In this document: in pieces, positions 41,293-54,885 of the stretch
How positions within the stretch are numbered: position 1 is the first letter of the stretch
How the letters are laid out: every line of letters begins with the position of its first letter
From: Bathynomus jamesi
Taxonomy: Eukaryota; Arthropoda; Malacostraca; Isopoda; Cirolanidae
DNA length: 64,000 bases
Reading direction: 5' to 3'
Assembly (NCBI GenBank): GCA_023014485.1
Contig: JAJOZX010000941.1
Location: 902,001-966,000 of the forward strand
The notes under the pieces: generated by a model
Databases searched by the model: none
What the model was told of the DNA's origin: nothing
Seen by the model: only the letters and a program-made list of their open reading frames with translations
Position numbers and translations under genes: made by a program

Positions 41293-42542
41293 TACAAATT
41301 ACAAGTATACAAATTACAAGTATTACACCATTAAAATCTTTAATTAGTAGTTTCCTCATGTGCTCCATCTGTATCTCTGCAAATCTCAAAGCGGTCAGCT
41401 GCATTGCGGAACACATTTCCGAGCATTTCAGGGGTTATTTTCTCAACTGCTTGCCTAATGCGATCTCGCAGATCTGGTAAATCTCGGATATTTCTGCGAT
41501 AGACCTCTGATTTAATGAAACCCCAAGCAAAGAAATCCAATGGGCTCAAATCCGGAGATCGCGCTGCCCAGGGCCTATTTCCCCCACGTCCAATCCAACG
41601 ATTTGGAAAACGCTCGTTTAGGTTTGTCTGAACAATTCTGGCATAATGACATGGTGCCCCATCCTGCTGAAATACTACATTGTCGAGAATGCCATCTTCA
41701 AGAAGTTGAGGTTCTAGAAAATTTTGAAACATATCAAAGTAAACAGTTCCTGTCACTGTAGCCTCTGCAAAGAAAAAGGGCCCGTAAATCTTAGACTTTG
41801 TCATTCCAAGCCACACGTTGACTTTAGGTGAGTTTCTTTCCCATTCAGTGAACTCAGTTGGCTTTTCATTAGCCCAGATGCGACAATTATGTCGATTGAT
41901 TTTACCACAGGTGTGAAAAGTCGCCTCATCGCTAAACAAAATGTGGTCCATTAAATTGTTATTTTCGATTTGTTCGACCAGTTCCGCACACATTGCTCCT
42001 CTTTTTGGAAAATCTTCCTCGTGTAAGTTGTGTAACAGCTGAATGTGATAACACTTCTTCTTCAGCGTCGAACGCAAGATTCTGTGAACAGTTGTTTTGG
42101 GTATGGTTAATCTGTGGGATGCTTGGCGAATTGAAATTCATTGATCGTTTCGAACATTATGCGAACAGATTCAATGTTTTGTTGTACTGTTCTTGGGCGT
42201 CCACTTCTTCCTTCATCATGCACAGATCCAGTCCTTTTGAATTTGTTCAACAATTTACGAATTGCTTTATCTTTCGGTCCAGGCTTATGAAACTTTGTTG
42301 AGAATCGGTCTCTGATTTCACATTTCATTCCTCTAATGCGATATGTTACTATCATAACGCGTTCATGCACATCCATCACCAATGATATGGATCTGAAAAA
42401 ATTAATTAAAATTTAAAAAAATTGAAATAGAAATCTAATGCATGTATTTGTCTAGAAGGGTGCATGCACTCATGTCATTAAAATATTCATTTGAAATTCA
42501 GCCTATTTCAACAAAATAGATAGGGACTTTTGGGACACCCTG
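41293..42542 (-). mobile_element. Mariner-2 copy in LTR4, left end lost
   Basis: Same 15-bp duplication (41293-41307, 41308-41322) replaces the left end. Right end complete at 42542, then TA. Confidence 0.86.
41340..42376 (-). pseudogene. Mariner-2 transposase, LTR4 copy
   Basis: Catalytic frame 42077-41340 (245 codons, DD41D intact) and DNA-binding frame from ATG 42376, separated by the shared frame break near 42085-42140. The protein text is identical to the LTR2 copy in both frames. Confidence 0.88.
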
Positions 42543-43332
42543 TATATAATGTAAGAATGAACTTTAATAGAACTGTAATGGACAATCATAAGCGAATATG
42601 AAGTAATCCATAATCGCAATCATAATTGTAATAAACCAAAACTAAAATGTACTCAGTAATGTGCTTAAATTGTACTCATGTACTACTCCGAAATTATGTC
42701 TCCCTTTGGAAATGCATAGTCGGCGAATGTAATGGACAATCATAAGCGAATGTGAAGTAATCCATAATCGCAATCATAATTGTAATAAACCAAAACTAAA
42801 ATGTACTCAGTAATGTACTTAAATTGTACTCATGTACTACGAAATTATGTCGCCCTTTAGAAATGCATAGTCGGCGAAAACACGATCATTTTTATTTTTA
42901 ATTTTTTTTTAATTTTTATTTGGAATCTTTCATCTGATCATGTGTTTAAAAGGGGGGAAACTTAACCTTCAAACTGCATTCCCCCCAAAAAAATTCAGAT
43001 TATATATAAAGCATGTAACTGTAAAATCTCGTCTCTTCTTCACTTCTTCACTTCGATTACTTCGATTAACACTCCCTCGTTAGCAGCCTCGCTGCGAGGA
43101 GGGGGCAGAGGCCCCTTGCCTCCTTAATTTTTAGATTCCGGCCTGAGCCATGGTCGAAAGAATTCGAACCTCTACCCCTGTAAAATTCAGAGCACTACCT
43201 GTAAATTTTTCAGAAGTAAACTACAGTAAGAGAAACTTTTTATTTTCCTCTTCGAGTTGGGCTCTCTTCAGAAGAATTTAGTCAACCCCCGTCGATTCGA
43301 ACCACCCAGGGCCATAGACGGAGGGGTTAACA

Positions 43333-46300
43333 GACTGGCGACCCTTTACCAGGATCTTAACAGTGTGGCGACCCTACTACCAAGAATAGAAGAAGAGGAT
43401 TTTAACAAGTGGCCACTTTTTGGCCAGGATAGAAATTACCCTGCATCAGGATAAAACCAGTTGACCGGCGTGTCACGACTTCCAGTTCGTAACATCCACC
43501 CTTGAACCGGTGTGTCATGACTCCAAGTTCTCCACGCCTAGTTTTCATCCAGGAACAAGTAGCTAGCACGAAGTTTTCAGGACACGTCAAGGATTTCGCC
43601 GTAGAAATTTTGTTAAGTACAGAGTTTGTTTTTTTAAGTAATTTATAAACATTTGAAAAATCAGTATTATTAACAGTTAATAATGAGTATCAAGTCAGAA
43701 TTTACAAGAAACACAGTGAACATTTCAGACACCAGTGATACATTTTTTTAGTGAAACTAATTTTCACAGAGTTAAAAGTCACAGAAGTTAAAAGTCACAG
43801 AAGTTAAAAGCCACAGAAGTTAAAAGTCACAGAATTTAGTTATCACAGAAGTTAATTGTCACAGAAGTTAATTGTCATAGAATTAATGTCACAGAGTTAA
43901 TTTCAGAGAGTTAATTTCAGAGAGTTAATTTCAGTTATTTTCACTATTATAGTCAGTATAGAATAATTTTATTTTATGTACCAAACATAATAGTACCGTA
44001 CCTTCGCGTACATTTGAGTGAAATGTTTTTAAATTTTTTATTTTTGTTTAAATTTTTTTTCAAATTATTGAATTGAATTGACTTGCAAATTAAGAAAGAG
44101 AGAGTTTAAAGAGTTATAGAGTTACTTGAAGCAGTTTCAAGTTCCATTTTCAGTTTTCAGTCAGTTTCAGTTCGTTGTAACCAAGAGGGACAACCAAACC
44201 CCAGAGATTTATAAAGATACTTGAAGTAGTTTCGAGTCAGTTTCAGTTGCAAATAAGTTGCAAATCACTTTTCAGATTCAGTTGGTTGTAACCAAGAGGG
44301 ACAACCAAACCCCAGAGATTAATAGTCTTCACTTGATAGCAGTTCAAGTGCAAGTCAGTTTCATTTTCAGTAGACTCCACTTGATAGAGTTCAAGTGCAG
44401 TCAATTTCAGTCAGTTCAGTTTGAAGATACTTGATAGCGTTCAAGTTAGACAGTTTCAGTTTCAAGATACTTGATAAGAGTTCAAGTCAGAAGGTTACAT
44501 CGAGAGGGACAACCGCCCCAGAGATTATAGAAGTACTTTGTAGCAGTTCAAGTCAGTTGTAGTCGGTCCCAAAACAGTTGTAGTCAGTTCCCAAAACAGT
44601 TATAGTCAGTTCCCAGTCAGTTCAAAGTCAGTTTGGAGTCCAAGTCAGTTTTGGAGTCCCAAGTCAGTTTTGGAGTCCCAAGTCATTTCAATGCAGTCAA
44701 TTGAATTCAACTTTTTCTTTGTAGTTTAAGAGAATTTAATTTGAGAAAATGTAATTTAAAAATTTAATTCAATCTTTTTTTTTGTAAAAGAGAATTAAAT
44801 TCAACCTGAATTGACCGGTTTGCGTCTTTAGTTTAACCTTTTCTTTTTTTTTGTAAGAAGGAAATTGACCGAGTTGTCTTTTCTTTTCATACCATTGTTG
44901 GGTAATAAATAAATATAGGTAAAATGACATATTTTATTGTTTGTAACCAAAACAGTTTTTACAATTGTTTATAATGACTTTGCTAATCATTGTAATGTAT
45001 ATGTGATAATAATAGTTGTGTAATAATTAATCGATCTTGTCCCAATGACTCCTTTTTAAATTACTATGCTGAGGAAACATGCCGTCCCTCTGTTTTGTTT
45101 GAACTCTTTTAATTTTTGTTCTAAGTAGTGTGACAAGCAATCTTTTTTTTAAAAAAAAAAAGAGCAAAGAGCTCACGAAAAGACGTAATTGTCAATTTCA
45201 GACATATACCCCGAGCTTAGTCACTCATTCCTCCGAATGTAGTACTCCAAACTTTGTTTTTTTTATTTTATTTTATTTTAACACCCCAACCCCAGTTGAA
45301 CCCAGTGTCAACCAGAGAAATGGTTCAACCATGGTTAATTCCTCTTTGGTACTATGGAACATAAAGTCAATTTAGATTAAGTGGTTTTTTTTTATATTTT
45401 TAAGAATATTATATGTTTAGTTCATTATAGTTTATAATTGATTTCTATTTTCGATTTTTAAATTTTTTTTTATTCGATTAATACTGACTAATTGTCGGAG
45501 TCGAATTTAATTAATTGTGTGTCAAAATTCAATTTTAAAACCGTGAGATTTACTTTCATCAATTGTAAGTTCTCCTAAGTCCGTTTTGTTTATTACCATA
45601 ATAGGTGTAACTGATTTAATTAAATACTTAAATACTACCTTCAACTTAAAGGATCTTATAATAATAATAATAATAACCCGGATCTTTTCCGTTCTACCCC
45701 AGCAACAATTTCTAGTGTAGTTTTACTTGCTGAATTCAATAATATATTTTATTTTGGAGAAAGTATTCGTGCTTTAATTAGTTATGGTTATAATTATTAA
45801 TTTTTTTCTCTCTTTTGTAGATATGTTATGGATGATAAATGGAATTTCATAAACATAGTTAAGGAAATAACGTTCTACCCCAGCCTTCTTAGTTAACCTT
45901 ATAAGGCTAACTAACGAAAATATCACGACCTAACCTAACCAATCGTCAAGGGCGTACAGTTGATTTTGCTAAACAAAGGAACAAGAGACACTGGGGAACA
46001 TCTAGAAATATGATAGATTCTTATTTATGTGAATTTCTGAATTTCTGTGGAGAAGACAAAAAGGAAAGGACATTTTTTTGAAATCTTAAATGCAATCCCT
46101 ACTTTTAAATAAAATAAACGGGACTATAACTCTTTTGTTATTAATTTCTCCAAAATAAGATATATATTATTGAATTCAGCAAGTAAAACTACAGTAGAAA
46201 ATAATATATAATTTCATTTTTTGTTGCTGGGGTAGAACGGAAAAGAGCCAATAACCCTTACACACACACACACACACACACGTATGCACACTATATATAC

Positions 46301-47013
46301 TATATAACACAAACCTTATGCTAAAATCATTGGATATCACAAACTATTTCATTGCGTGTAAGTGCTAACTATGCTATTTAGTCTTAAGCATTTTTGCTTA
46401 TATATATAAATTTTGCTCATGCATTTATTCAGTTTTTTAACAATCCTCTAAGCTAATCTGTCCCTCAAAATTATAAGATACACACTTTGTACCTAGTACA
46501 CAAATACACACTAGACCACAGGTCTATACATCATCCACTACGTAATTCGATTTTTACCTACACTAGTCAATAAAATTAGTTTATGAATTGTACTATCATG
46601 GTAACCTTGAAAAATTCCATGAACTTTAAAATTTATATTTTTCCCTTTACCTATTCATTATGTATGTAATTTTCCCCACAGAAAAATACATTTTTGTTAA
46701 AAATTTAACAATATCATTCTTTGTCTAACTTAATTGTTTGTCTAAATTAACGTATTAATCCTTTTATTCTCTTTGCATAAATTAAAGTATTAATCTTTGA
46801 AATTTTTATATTTTATAAGCAAGTGTCATTTTAAAGATTTGATTACTCTGTATTGTACCCAACCACCCGAACTCACTTGTTCTGTATAAAAATTTGTAAT
46901 GTAAAGAAAAAACGTCATCTAACTTGAATTAGCTAGGATGTTATTTTCTCAATTTTATTGTACTAATTGTACCCTATTATATTATTGTATACATATTTTA
47001 AAGGGGAGAGCAA
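43333..47013 (+). repeat. Internal region 4
   Basis: 3,681 bp. It keeps ACAATTG and CTCCTTTTTAAATT like internal regions 1, 5 and 6. Small private indels occur, such as GGGTAATAAATAAATATAGG near 44900 and a lost AT run near 46080. PPT 47000-47013. Confidence 0.75.
45680..46249. mobile_element. MITE, internal region 4
   Basis: 570 bp, AATAACCC on both sides, with several 1-bp losses inside. Confidence 0.75.
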
Positions 47014-48000
47014 TGTAAACATGAACAATGAATAATCAATATTCATTTTTACATAACCAAAATCGCTTAACGCGAGTTTGGATAAAAAATTTATTGTTGC
47101 TTTCTATTTTTGTTTGTGTCACAACCTACGATCTACCATTTCTATGGTTTTAGTCATATCCATTTTCCATTTTTCATTTGTTATAGAATTTATTATAATT
47201 AATTATGGTTGTCTTGCATTTCACCCTCGTCCCTAGATTATGCATACACATTGCATATAACAGGATTGGAAACCCGTAGTTGTACTTCTTAGTCATTAAT
47301 ACCCACTCTTTGTCTCTAATTCGTTCTTGTAAATCTTCCTAATAATGATTTGTACTATACGTACAAATTCAATAACTATGACGTCACATTTTCCCGTCAT
47401 TAATTCCCTTCATCGTATCTCTAGTATTCAATGTATGAAAATTCTTTAACATCATAATAAAAACTGTACACGCTATAGAAGTCATTATTTATATGTTATG
47501 TAGTATAAATATAACTATTATTCGACCATATCCCCCCCCTATCCATCCATATCTTATCTTGACCATTATCCTATGTCAATTTTATTAAATATTCATTTTG
47601 CTCGTGAAATGCAAAACTTTGTGCATTCGTTCGAAAACGCGCAAATACGTTCTCGTTCTCATTATTTTTTTTCAAGTGCGTTCACCCCTCACAAGATATT
47701 AATAAATGCTTATGCAAGTGTACGCAATTCGCAAATCAGCATAAATCGAACATCTGAAAACGTGAAACCTCCTGTCCTTCTGATTTCAAATTTATAACAG
47801 GTTATAACATATTAAAAATTATGTATATAAATTATCTCGTATGTGCCTATGTACTTGTGTTTTACTAATAACCATATATAATAACCATATATAACCATAT
47901 ATATAACCATATATTATAACCATATATAATAACCATATATAATATACAAGCACGTAAGAATTGTAAACGACCGTAATGTACTTCAATGAAAACTAATTAA

Positions 48001-49241
48001 AGTATACAAATTACAAGTAATACACCATTAAAATCTTTAATTAGTAGTTTCCTCATGTGCTCCATCTGTATCTCTGCAAATCTCAAAGCGGTCAGCTGCA
48101 TTGCGGAACACATTTCCGAGCATTTCAGGGGTTATTTTCTCAACTGCTTGCCTAATGCGATCTCGCAGATCTGGTAAATCTCGGATATTTCTGCGATAGA
48201 CCTCTGATTTAATGAAACCCCAAGCAAAGAAATCCAATGGGCTCAAATCCGGAGATCGCGCTGCCCAGGGCCTATTTCCCCCACGTCCAATCCAACGATT
48301 TGGAAAACGCTCGTTTAGGTTTGTCTGAACAATTCTGGCATAATGACATGGTGCCCCATCCTGCTGAAATACTACATTGTCGAGAATGCCATCTTCAAGA
48401 AGTTGAGGTTCTAGAAAATTTTGAAACATATCAAAGTAAACAGTTCCTGTCACTGTAGCCTCTGCAAAGAAAAAGGGCCCGTAAATCTTAGACTTTGTCA
48501 TTCCAAGCCACACGTTGACTTTAGGTGAGTTTCTTTCCCATTCAGTGAACTCAGTTGGCTTTTCATTAGCCCAGATGCGACAATTATGTCGATTGATTTT
48601 ACCACAGGTGTGAAAAGTCGCCTCATCGCTAAACAAAATGTGGTCCATTAAATTGTTATTTTCGATTTGTTCGACCAGTTCCGCACACATTGCTGCTCTT
48701 TTTGGAAAATCTTCCTCGTGTAAGTTGTGTAACAGCTGAATGTGATAACACTTCTTCTTCAGCGTCGAACGCAAGATTCTGTGAACAGTTGTTTTGGGTA
48801 TGGTTAATCTGTGGGATGCTTGGCGAATTGAAATTCATTGATCGTTTCGAACATTATGCGAACAGATTCAATGTTTTGTTGTACTGTTCTTGGGCGTCCA
48901 CTTCTTCCTTCATCATGCACAGATCCAGTCCTTTTGAATTTGTTCAACAATTTACGAATTGCTTTATCTTTCGGTCCAGGCTTATGAAACTTTGTTGAGA
49001 ATCGGTCTCTGATTTCACATTTCATTCCTCTAATGCGATATGTTACTATCATAACGCGTTCATGCACATCCATCACCAATGATATGGATCTGAAAAAATT
49101 AATTAAAAATTTAAAAATAATTGAAATAGAAATCTAATGCATGTATTTGTCTAGAAGGGTGCATGCACTCATGTCATTAAAATATTCATTTGAAATTCAG
49201 CCTATTTCAACAAAATAGATAGGGACTTTTGGGACACCCTG
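48001..49241 (-). mobile_element. Mariner-2 copy in LTR5, left end lost, second deletion form
   Basis: Only one TACAAATTACAAGTA remains, and the ATGTAATGA flank is lost as well (AATTAA joins AGTATACAAATTAC near 48000). Right end complete at 49241, then TA. Confidence 0.82.
48037..49073 (-). pseudogene. Mariner-2 transposase, LTR5 copy
   Basis: Catalytic frame 48774-48037 with DD41D intact and the shared frame break before it. It has KRAAMCAELV, as in LTR6 and LTR7, where LTR2-4 have KRGAMC. Its DNA-binding frame is like LTR2-4 (STKFHKPG). The copy is therefore mixed. Confidence 0.87.
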
Positions 49242-49983
49242 TATATAATGTAAGAATGAACTTTAATAGAACTGTAATGGACAATCATAAGCGAATATGA
49301 AGTAATCCATAATCGCAATCATAATTGTAATAAACCAAAACTAAAATGTACTCAGTAATGTGCTTAAATTGTACTCATGTACTACTCCGAAATTATGTCT
49401 CCCTTTGGAAATGCATAGTCGGCGAATGTAATGGACAATCATAAGCGAATGTGAAGTAATCCATAATCGCAATCATAATTGTAATAAACCAAAACTAAAA
49501 TGTACTCAGTAATGTACTTAAATTGTACTCATGTACTACGAAATTATGTCGCCCTTTAGAAATGCATAGTCGGCGAAAACACGATCATTTTTATTTTTTT
49601 TTTATTTTTTTTTATTTGGAATCTTTCATCTGATCATGTGTTTAAAAGGGGGGAAACTTAACCTTCAAACTGCATTCCCCCCAAAAAAATTCAGATTATA
49701 TATAAAGCATGTAACTGTAAAATCTCGTCTCTTCTTCTTCACTTCTTCACTTCGATTACTTCGATTAACACTCCCTTGTTAGCAGCCTCGCTGCGAGGAG
49801 GGGGCAGAGGCCCCTTGCCTCCTTAATTTTTAGATTCCGGCCTGAGCCATGGTCGAAAGAAGTCGAACCTCTACCCCTGTAAAATTCAGAGCACTACCTG
49901 TAAATTTTTCAGAAGTAAACTACAGTAAGAGAAACTTTTTATTTTCCCCTTCGAGTTGGGCTCTCTTCAGAAGAATTTAGTCA

Positions 49984-50140
49984 GTAAAGTCGATAAGTTT
50001 AGTACCAAGAGAAAGTATCAGAGTATTATAGAAAGAGAAGAATTAACAACTGTCGACTCTATAGCGAGAGAGAAGAAAAAATTAGAATATTATAGAAGAA
50101 AAGTATAACGAGAAATATCCGTTGTTGCCTCCCAACCAGA
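49984..50140 (+). repeat. 157-bp segment present only in LTR5-7 (LTR5 copy)
   Basis: Inserted between TTTAGTCA and ACCCCCGTCG relative to LTR1-4. The frame reads SKVDKFSTK then SIIEREELTTVDSIAREKKK, but a TAA (AAGTATAACG) interrupts it here. Confidence 0.8.
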
Positions 50141-50188
50141 ACCCCCGTCGATTCGAACCACCCAGGGCCATAGACGGAGAGGTTAACA

Positions 50189-53100
50189 GACTGGCGACCC
50201 TTTACCAGGATCTTAACAGTGTGGCGACCCTACTACCAAGAATAGAAGAAGAGGATTTTAACAAGTGGCCACTTTTTGGCCAGGATAGAAATTACCCTGC
50301 ATCAGGATAAAACCAGTTTACCGGCGTGTCACGACTTCCAGTTCGTAACATCCACCCTTGAACCGGTGTGTCATGACTCCAAGTTCTCCACGCCTAGTTT
50401 TCATCCAGGAACAAGTAGCTAGCACGAAGTTTTCAGGACACGTCAAGGATTTCGCCGTAGAAATTTTGTTAAGTACAGAGTTTGTTTTTTTAAGTAATTT
50501 ATAAACATTTGAAAAATCAGTATTATTAACAGTTAATAATGAGTATCAAGTCAGAATTTACAAGAAACACAGTGAACATTTCAGACACCAGTGATACATA
50601 AGTTTAGTGAAACTAATTTTCACAGAGTTAAAAGTCACAGAAGTTAAAAGTCACAGAAGTTAAAAGCCACAGAAGTTAAAAGTCACAGAATTTAGTTATC
50701 ACAGAAGTTAATTGTCACAGAAGTTAATTGTCATAGAATTAATGTCACAGAGTTAATTTCAGAGAGTTAATTTCAGTTATTTTCACTATTATAGTCAGTA
50801 TAGAATAATTTTTTTTATGTACCAAACATAATAGTACCGTACCTTCGCGTACATTTGGGTGAAATGTTGTTTAAATTTTTTATTTTTGTTTTAATTTTTT
50901 TTCAAATTATTGAATTGAATTGACTTGCAAATTAAGAAAGAGAGAGTTTAAAGAGTTATAGAGTTACTTGAAGCAGTTTCAAGTTCCATTTTCAGTTTTC
51001 AGTCAGTTTCAGTTCGTTGTAACCAAGAGGGACAACCAAACCCCAGAGATTTATAAAGATACTTGAAGTAGTTTCGAGTCAGTTTCAGTTGCAAATAAGT
51101 TGCAAATCACTTTTCAGATTCAGTTGGTTGTAACCAAGAGGGACAACCAAACCCCAGAGATTAATAGTCTTCACTTGATAGCAGTTCAAGTGCAAGTCAG
51201 TTTCATTTTCAGTAGACTCCACTTGATAGATTCAAGTGCAGTCAATTTCAGTCAGTTCAGTTTGAAGATACTTGATAGCGTTCAAGTTAGACAGTTTCAG
51301 TTTCAAGATACTTGATAAGAGTTCAAGTCAGAAGGTTACATCGAGAGGGACAACCGCCCCAGAGATTATAGAAGTACTTTGTAGCAGTTCAAGTCAGTTG
51401 TAGTCGGTCCCAAAACAGTTGTAGTCAGTTCCAAAACAGTTATAGTCAGTTCCCAGTCAGTTCAAAGTCAGTTTTGGAGTCCAAGTCAGTTTTGGAGTCC
51501 CAAGTCAGTTTTGGAGTCCCAAGTCATTTCAATGCAGTCAATTGAATTCAACTTTTTCTTTGTAGTTTAAGAGAATTTAATTTGAGAAAATGTAATTTAA
51601 AAATTTAATTCAATCTTTTTTTTTTGTAAAAGAGAATTAAATTCAACCTGAATTGACCGGTTTGCGTCTTTAGTTTAACCTTTTCTTTTTTTTGTAAGAA
51701 GGAAATTGACCGAGTTGTCTTTTCTTTTCATACCATTGTTGGGTATATAAATATATAGGTAAAATGACATATTTTATTGTTTGTAACCAAAACAGTTTTT
51801 ACAATTGTTTATAATGACTTTGCTAATCATTGTAATGTATATGTGATAATAATAGTTGTGTAATAATTAATCGATCTTGTCCCAATGACTCCTTTTTAAA
51901 TTACTATGCTGAGGAAAATGCCGTCCCTCTGTTTTGTTTGAACTCTTTTAATTTTTGTTCTAAGTAGTGTGACAAGCAATCTTTTTTTAAAAAAAAAAAA
52001 GAGCAAAGAGCTCACGAAAAGACGTAATTGTCAATTTCAGACATATACCCCGAGCTTAGTCACTCAATTCCTCCGAATGTAGTACTCCAAACTTTGTTTT
52101 TTTTATTTTATTTTATTTTAACACCCCAACCCCAGTTGAACCCAGTGTCAACCAGAGAAATGGTTCAACCATGGTTAATTCCTCTTTGGTACTGTGGAAC
52201 ATAAAGTCAATTTAGATTAAGTGGTTTTTTTTTATATTTTTAAGAATATTATATGTTTAGTTCATTATAGTTTATAATTGATTTCTATTTTCGATTTTTA
52301 AATTTTTTTTTTATTCGATTAATACTGACTAATTGTCGGAGTCGAATTTAATTAATTGTGTGTCAAAATTCAATTTTAAAACCGTGAGATTTACTTTCAT
52401 CAATTGTAAGTTCTCCTAAGTCCGTTTTGTTTATTACCATAATAGGTGTAACTGATTTAATTAAATACTTAAATACTACCTTCAACTTAAAGGATCTTAT
52501 AATAATAATAATAATAACCCGGATCTTTTCCGTTCTACCCCAGCAACAATTTCTAGTGTAGTGTTACTTGCTGAATTCAATAATATATATTTTATTTTGG
52601 AGAAAGTATTCGTGCTTTAATTAGTTATGGTTATAATTATTAATTTTTTTCTCTCTTTTGTAGATATTGTTATGGATGATAAATGGAATTTCATAAACAT
52701 AGTTAAGGAAATAACGTTCTACCCCAGCCTTCTTTAGTTAACCTTATAAGGCTAACTAACGAAAATATCACGACCTAACCTAACCAATCGTCAAGGGCGT
52801 ACAGTTGATTTTGCTAAACAAAGGAACAAGAGACACTGGGGAACATCTAGAAATATGATAGATTCTTATTTATGTGAATTTCTGAATTTCTGTGGAGAAG
52901 ACAAAAAGGAAAGGACATTTTTATTGAAATCTTAAATGCAATCCCTACTTTTAAATAAAATAAACGGACTATAACTCTTTTGTTATTAATTTCTCCAAAA
53001 TAAGATATATATTAATTATTGAATTCAGCAAGTAAAACTACAGTAGAAAATAATATATTTCATTTTTTGTTGCTGGGGTAGAACGGAAAAGAGCCAATAA

Positions 53101-53862
53101 CCCTTACACACACACACACACACACACGTATGCACACTATATATACTATATATACACAAACCTTATGCTAAAATCATTGGATATCACAAACTATTTCATT
53201 GCGTGTAAGTGCTAACTATGCTATTTAGTCTTAAGCATTTTTGCTTACTATATATAAATTTTTGCTCATGCATTTATTCAGTTAATTTAACAATCCTCTA
53301 AGCTAATCTGTCCCTCAAAATTAAAAGATACACACTTTGTACCTAGTACACAAATACACACTAGACCACAGGTCTATACATCATCCACTACGTAATTCGA
53401 TTTTTACCTACACTAGTCAATAAAATTAGTTTATGAATTGTACTATCATGGTAACCTTGAAAAATCCATGAACTTTAAAATTTATATTTTTCCCTTTACC
53501 TATTCATTATGTATGTAATTTTCCCCACAGAAAAATACATTTTTGTTAAAAATTTAACAATATCATTCTTTGTCTAACTTAATTGTTTGTCTAAATTAAC
53601 GTATTAATCCTTTTATTCTCTTTGCATAAATTAAAGTATTAATCTTTGAAATTTTTATATTTTATAAGCAAGTGTCATTTTAAAGATTTTATTACTCTGT
53701 ATTGTACCCAACCACCCGAACTCACTTGTTCTGTATAAAAATTTGTAATGTAAAGAAAAAACGTCATCTAACTTGAATTAGCTAGGATGTTATTTTCTCA
53801 ATTTTATTGTATTAATTGTACCCTATTATATTATTGTATACATATTTTAAAGGGGAGAGCAA
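50189..53862 (+). repeat. Internal region 5
   Basis: 3,674 bp. It has two instead of three GTTAATTTCAGAGA repeats near 50750 and a changed end near 50598 (ATACATAAGTTTAG). It shares TGTATTAATTGTACCC near 53808 and AAAAATCCATGAAC near 53460 with internal region 6. PPT 53849-53862. Confidence 0.75.
52521..53095. mobile_element. MITE, internal region 5
   Basis: 575 bp. Small indels lie in the inverted ends (ATATATATTTTATTTTGG on the left, TATATTAATTATTGAATTC on the right), so the two ends are less symmetrical than in region 1. Confidence 0.75.
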
Positions 53863-54885
53863 TGTAAACATGAACAATGAATAATCAATATTCATTTTTA
53901 CATAACCAAAATCGCTTAACGCGAGTTTGGATAAAAAATTTATTTGTTGCTTTCTATTTTTGTTTGTGTCACAACCCTACGATCTACCATTTCTATGGTT
54001 TAGTCATATCCATTTTCCATTTTTCATTTGTTATAGAATTTATTATAATTAATTATGGTTGTCTTGCATTTCACCCTCGTCCCTAGATTATGCATACACA
54101 TTGCATATAACAGGATTGGAACCCGTAGTTGTACTTCTTAGTCATTAATACTCACTCTTTGTCTCTAATTCGTTCTTGTAAATCTTCCTAATAATGATTT
54201 GTACTATACGTACAAATTCAATAACTATGACGTCACATTTTCCCGTCATTAATTTCCCTTCATCGTATCTCTAGTATTCAATGTATGAAAATTCTTTAAC
54301 ATCATAATAAAAACTGTACACGCTATAGAAGTCATTATTTATATGTTATGTAGTATAAATATAACTATTATTCGACCATATCCCCCCCTATCCGTCCATA
54401 TCTTAACTTGACCATTATCCTATGTCAATTTTATTAAATATTCATTTTGCTCGTGAAATGCAAAACTTTGTGCATTCGTTCGAAAACGCGCAAATACGTT
54501 CTCGTTCTCATTATTTTTTTTCAAGTGCGTTCACCCCTCGCAAGATATTAATAAATGCTTATGCAAGTGTACGCAATTCGCAAATCAGCATAAATCGAAC
54601 ATCTGAAAACGTGAAACCTCCTGTCCTTCTGATTTCAAATTTATAACAGGTTATAACATATTATAAAATATTATGTATATAAATTATCTCGTATGTGCCT
54701 ATGTACTTGTGTTTTACTAATAACCATATATAATAACCATATATAATAACCATATATTATAACCATATATTATAACCATATATTATAACCATATATAATA
54801 ACCATATATAAATATAAAAGCACGGTAAGAATTGTAAACGACGTAATGTACTTCAATGAAACTAATTAAATGTAATGATTTAATA

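Larger units (their letters stand above)
40303..43332 (+). repeat. LTR4, with truncated mariner-2
   Basis: 3,030 bp, a clean copy. CRE-like site at 40668, two 154-bp copies from 42575, TATA box at 43003, leader ATG at 43150. One change near 43160 (AGAATTCG for AGAAGTCG) alters a Ser codon of the leader ORF. No 157-bp segment. Confidence 0.75.
47014..50188 (+). repeat. LTR5, mosaic copy with the 157-bp segment
   Basis: 3,175 bp. CRE-like site at 47379, TATA box at 49699, leader ATG at 49849. It has a truncated mariner-2 as in LTR2-4, but the 157-bp segment (49984-50140) as in LTR6-7, so it combines features of both groups. Confidence 0.75.
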
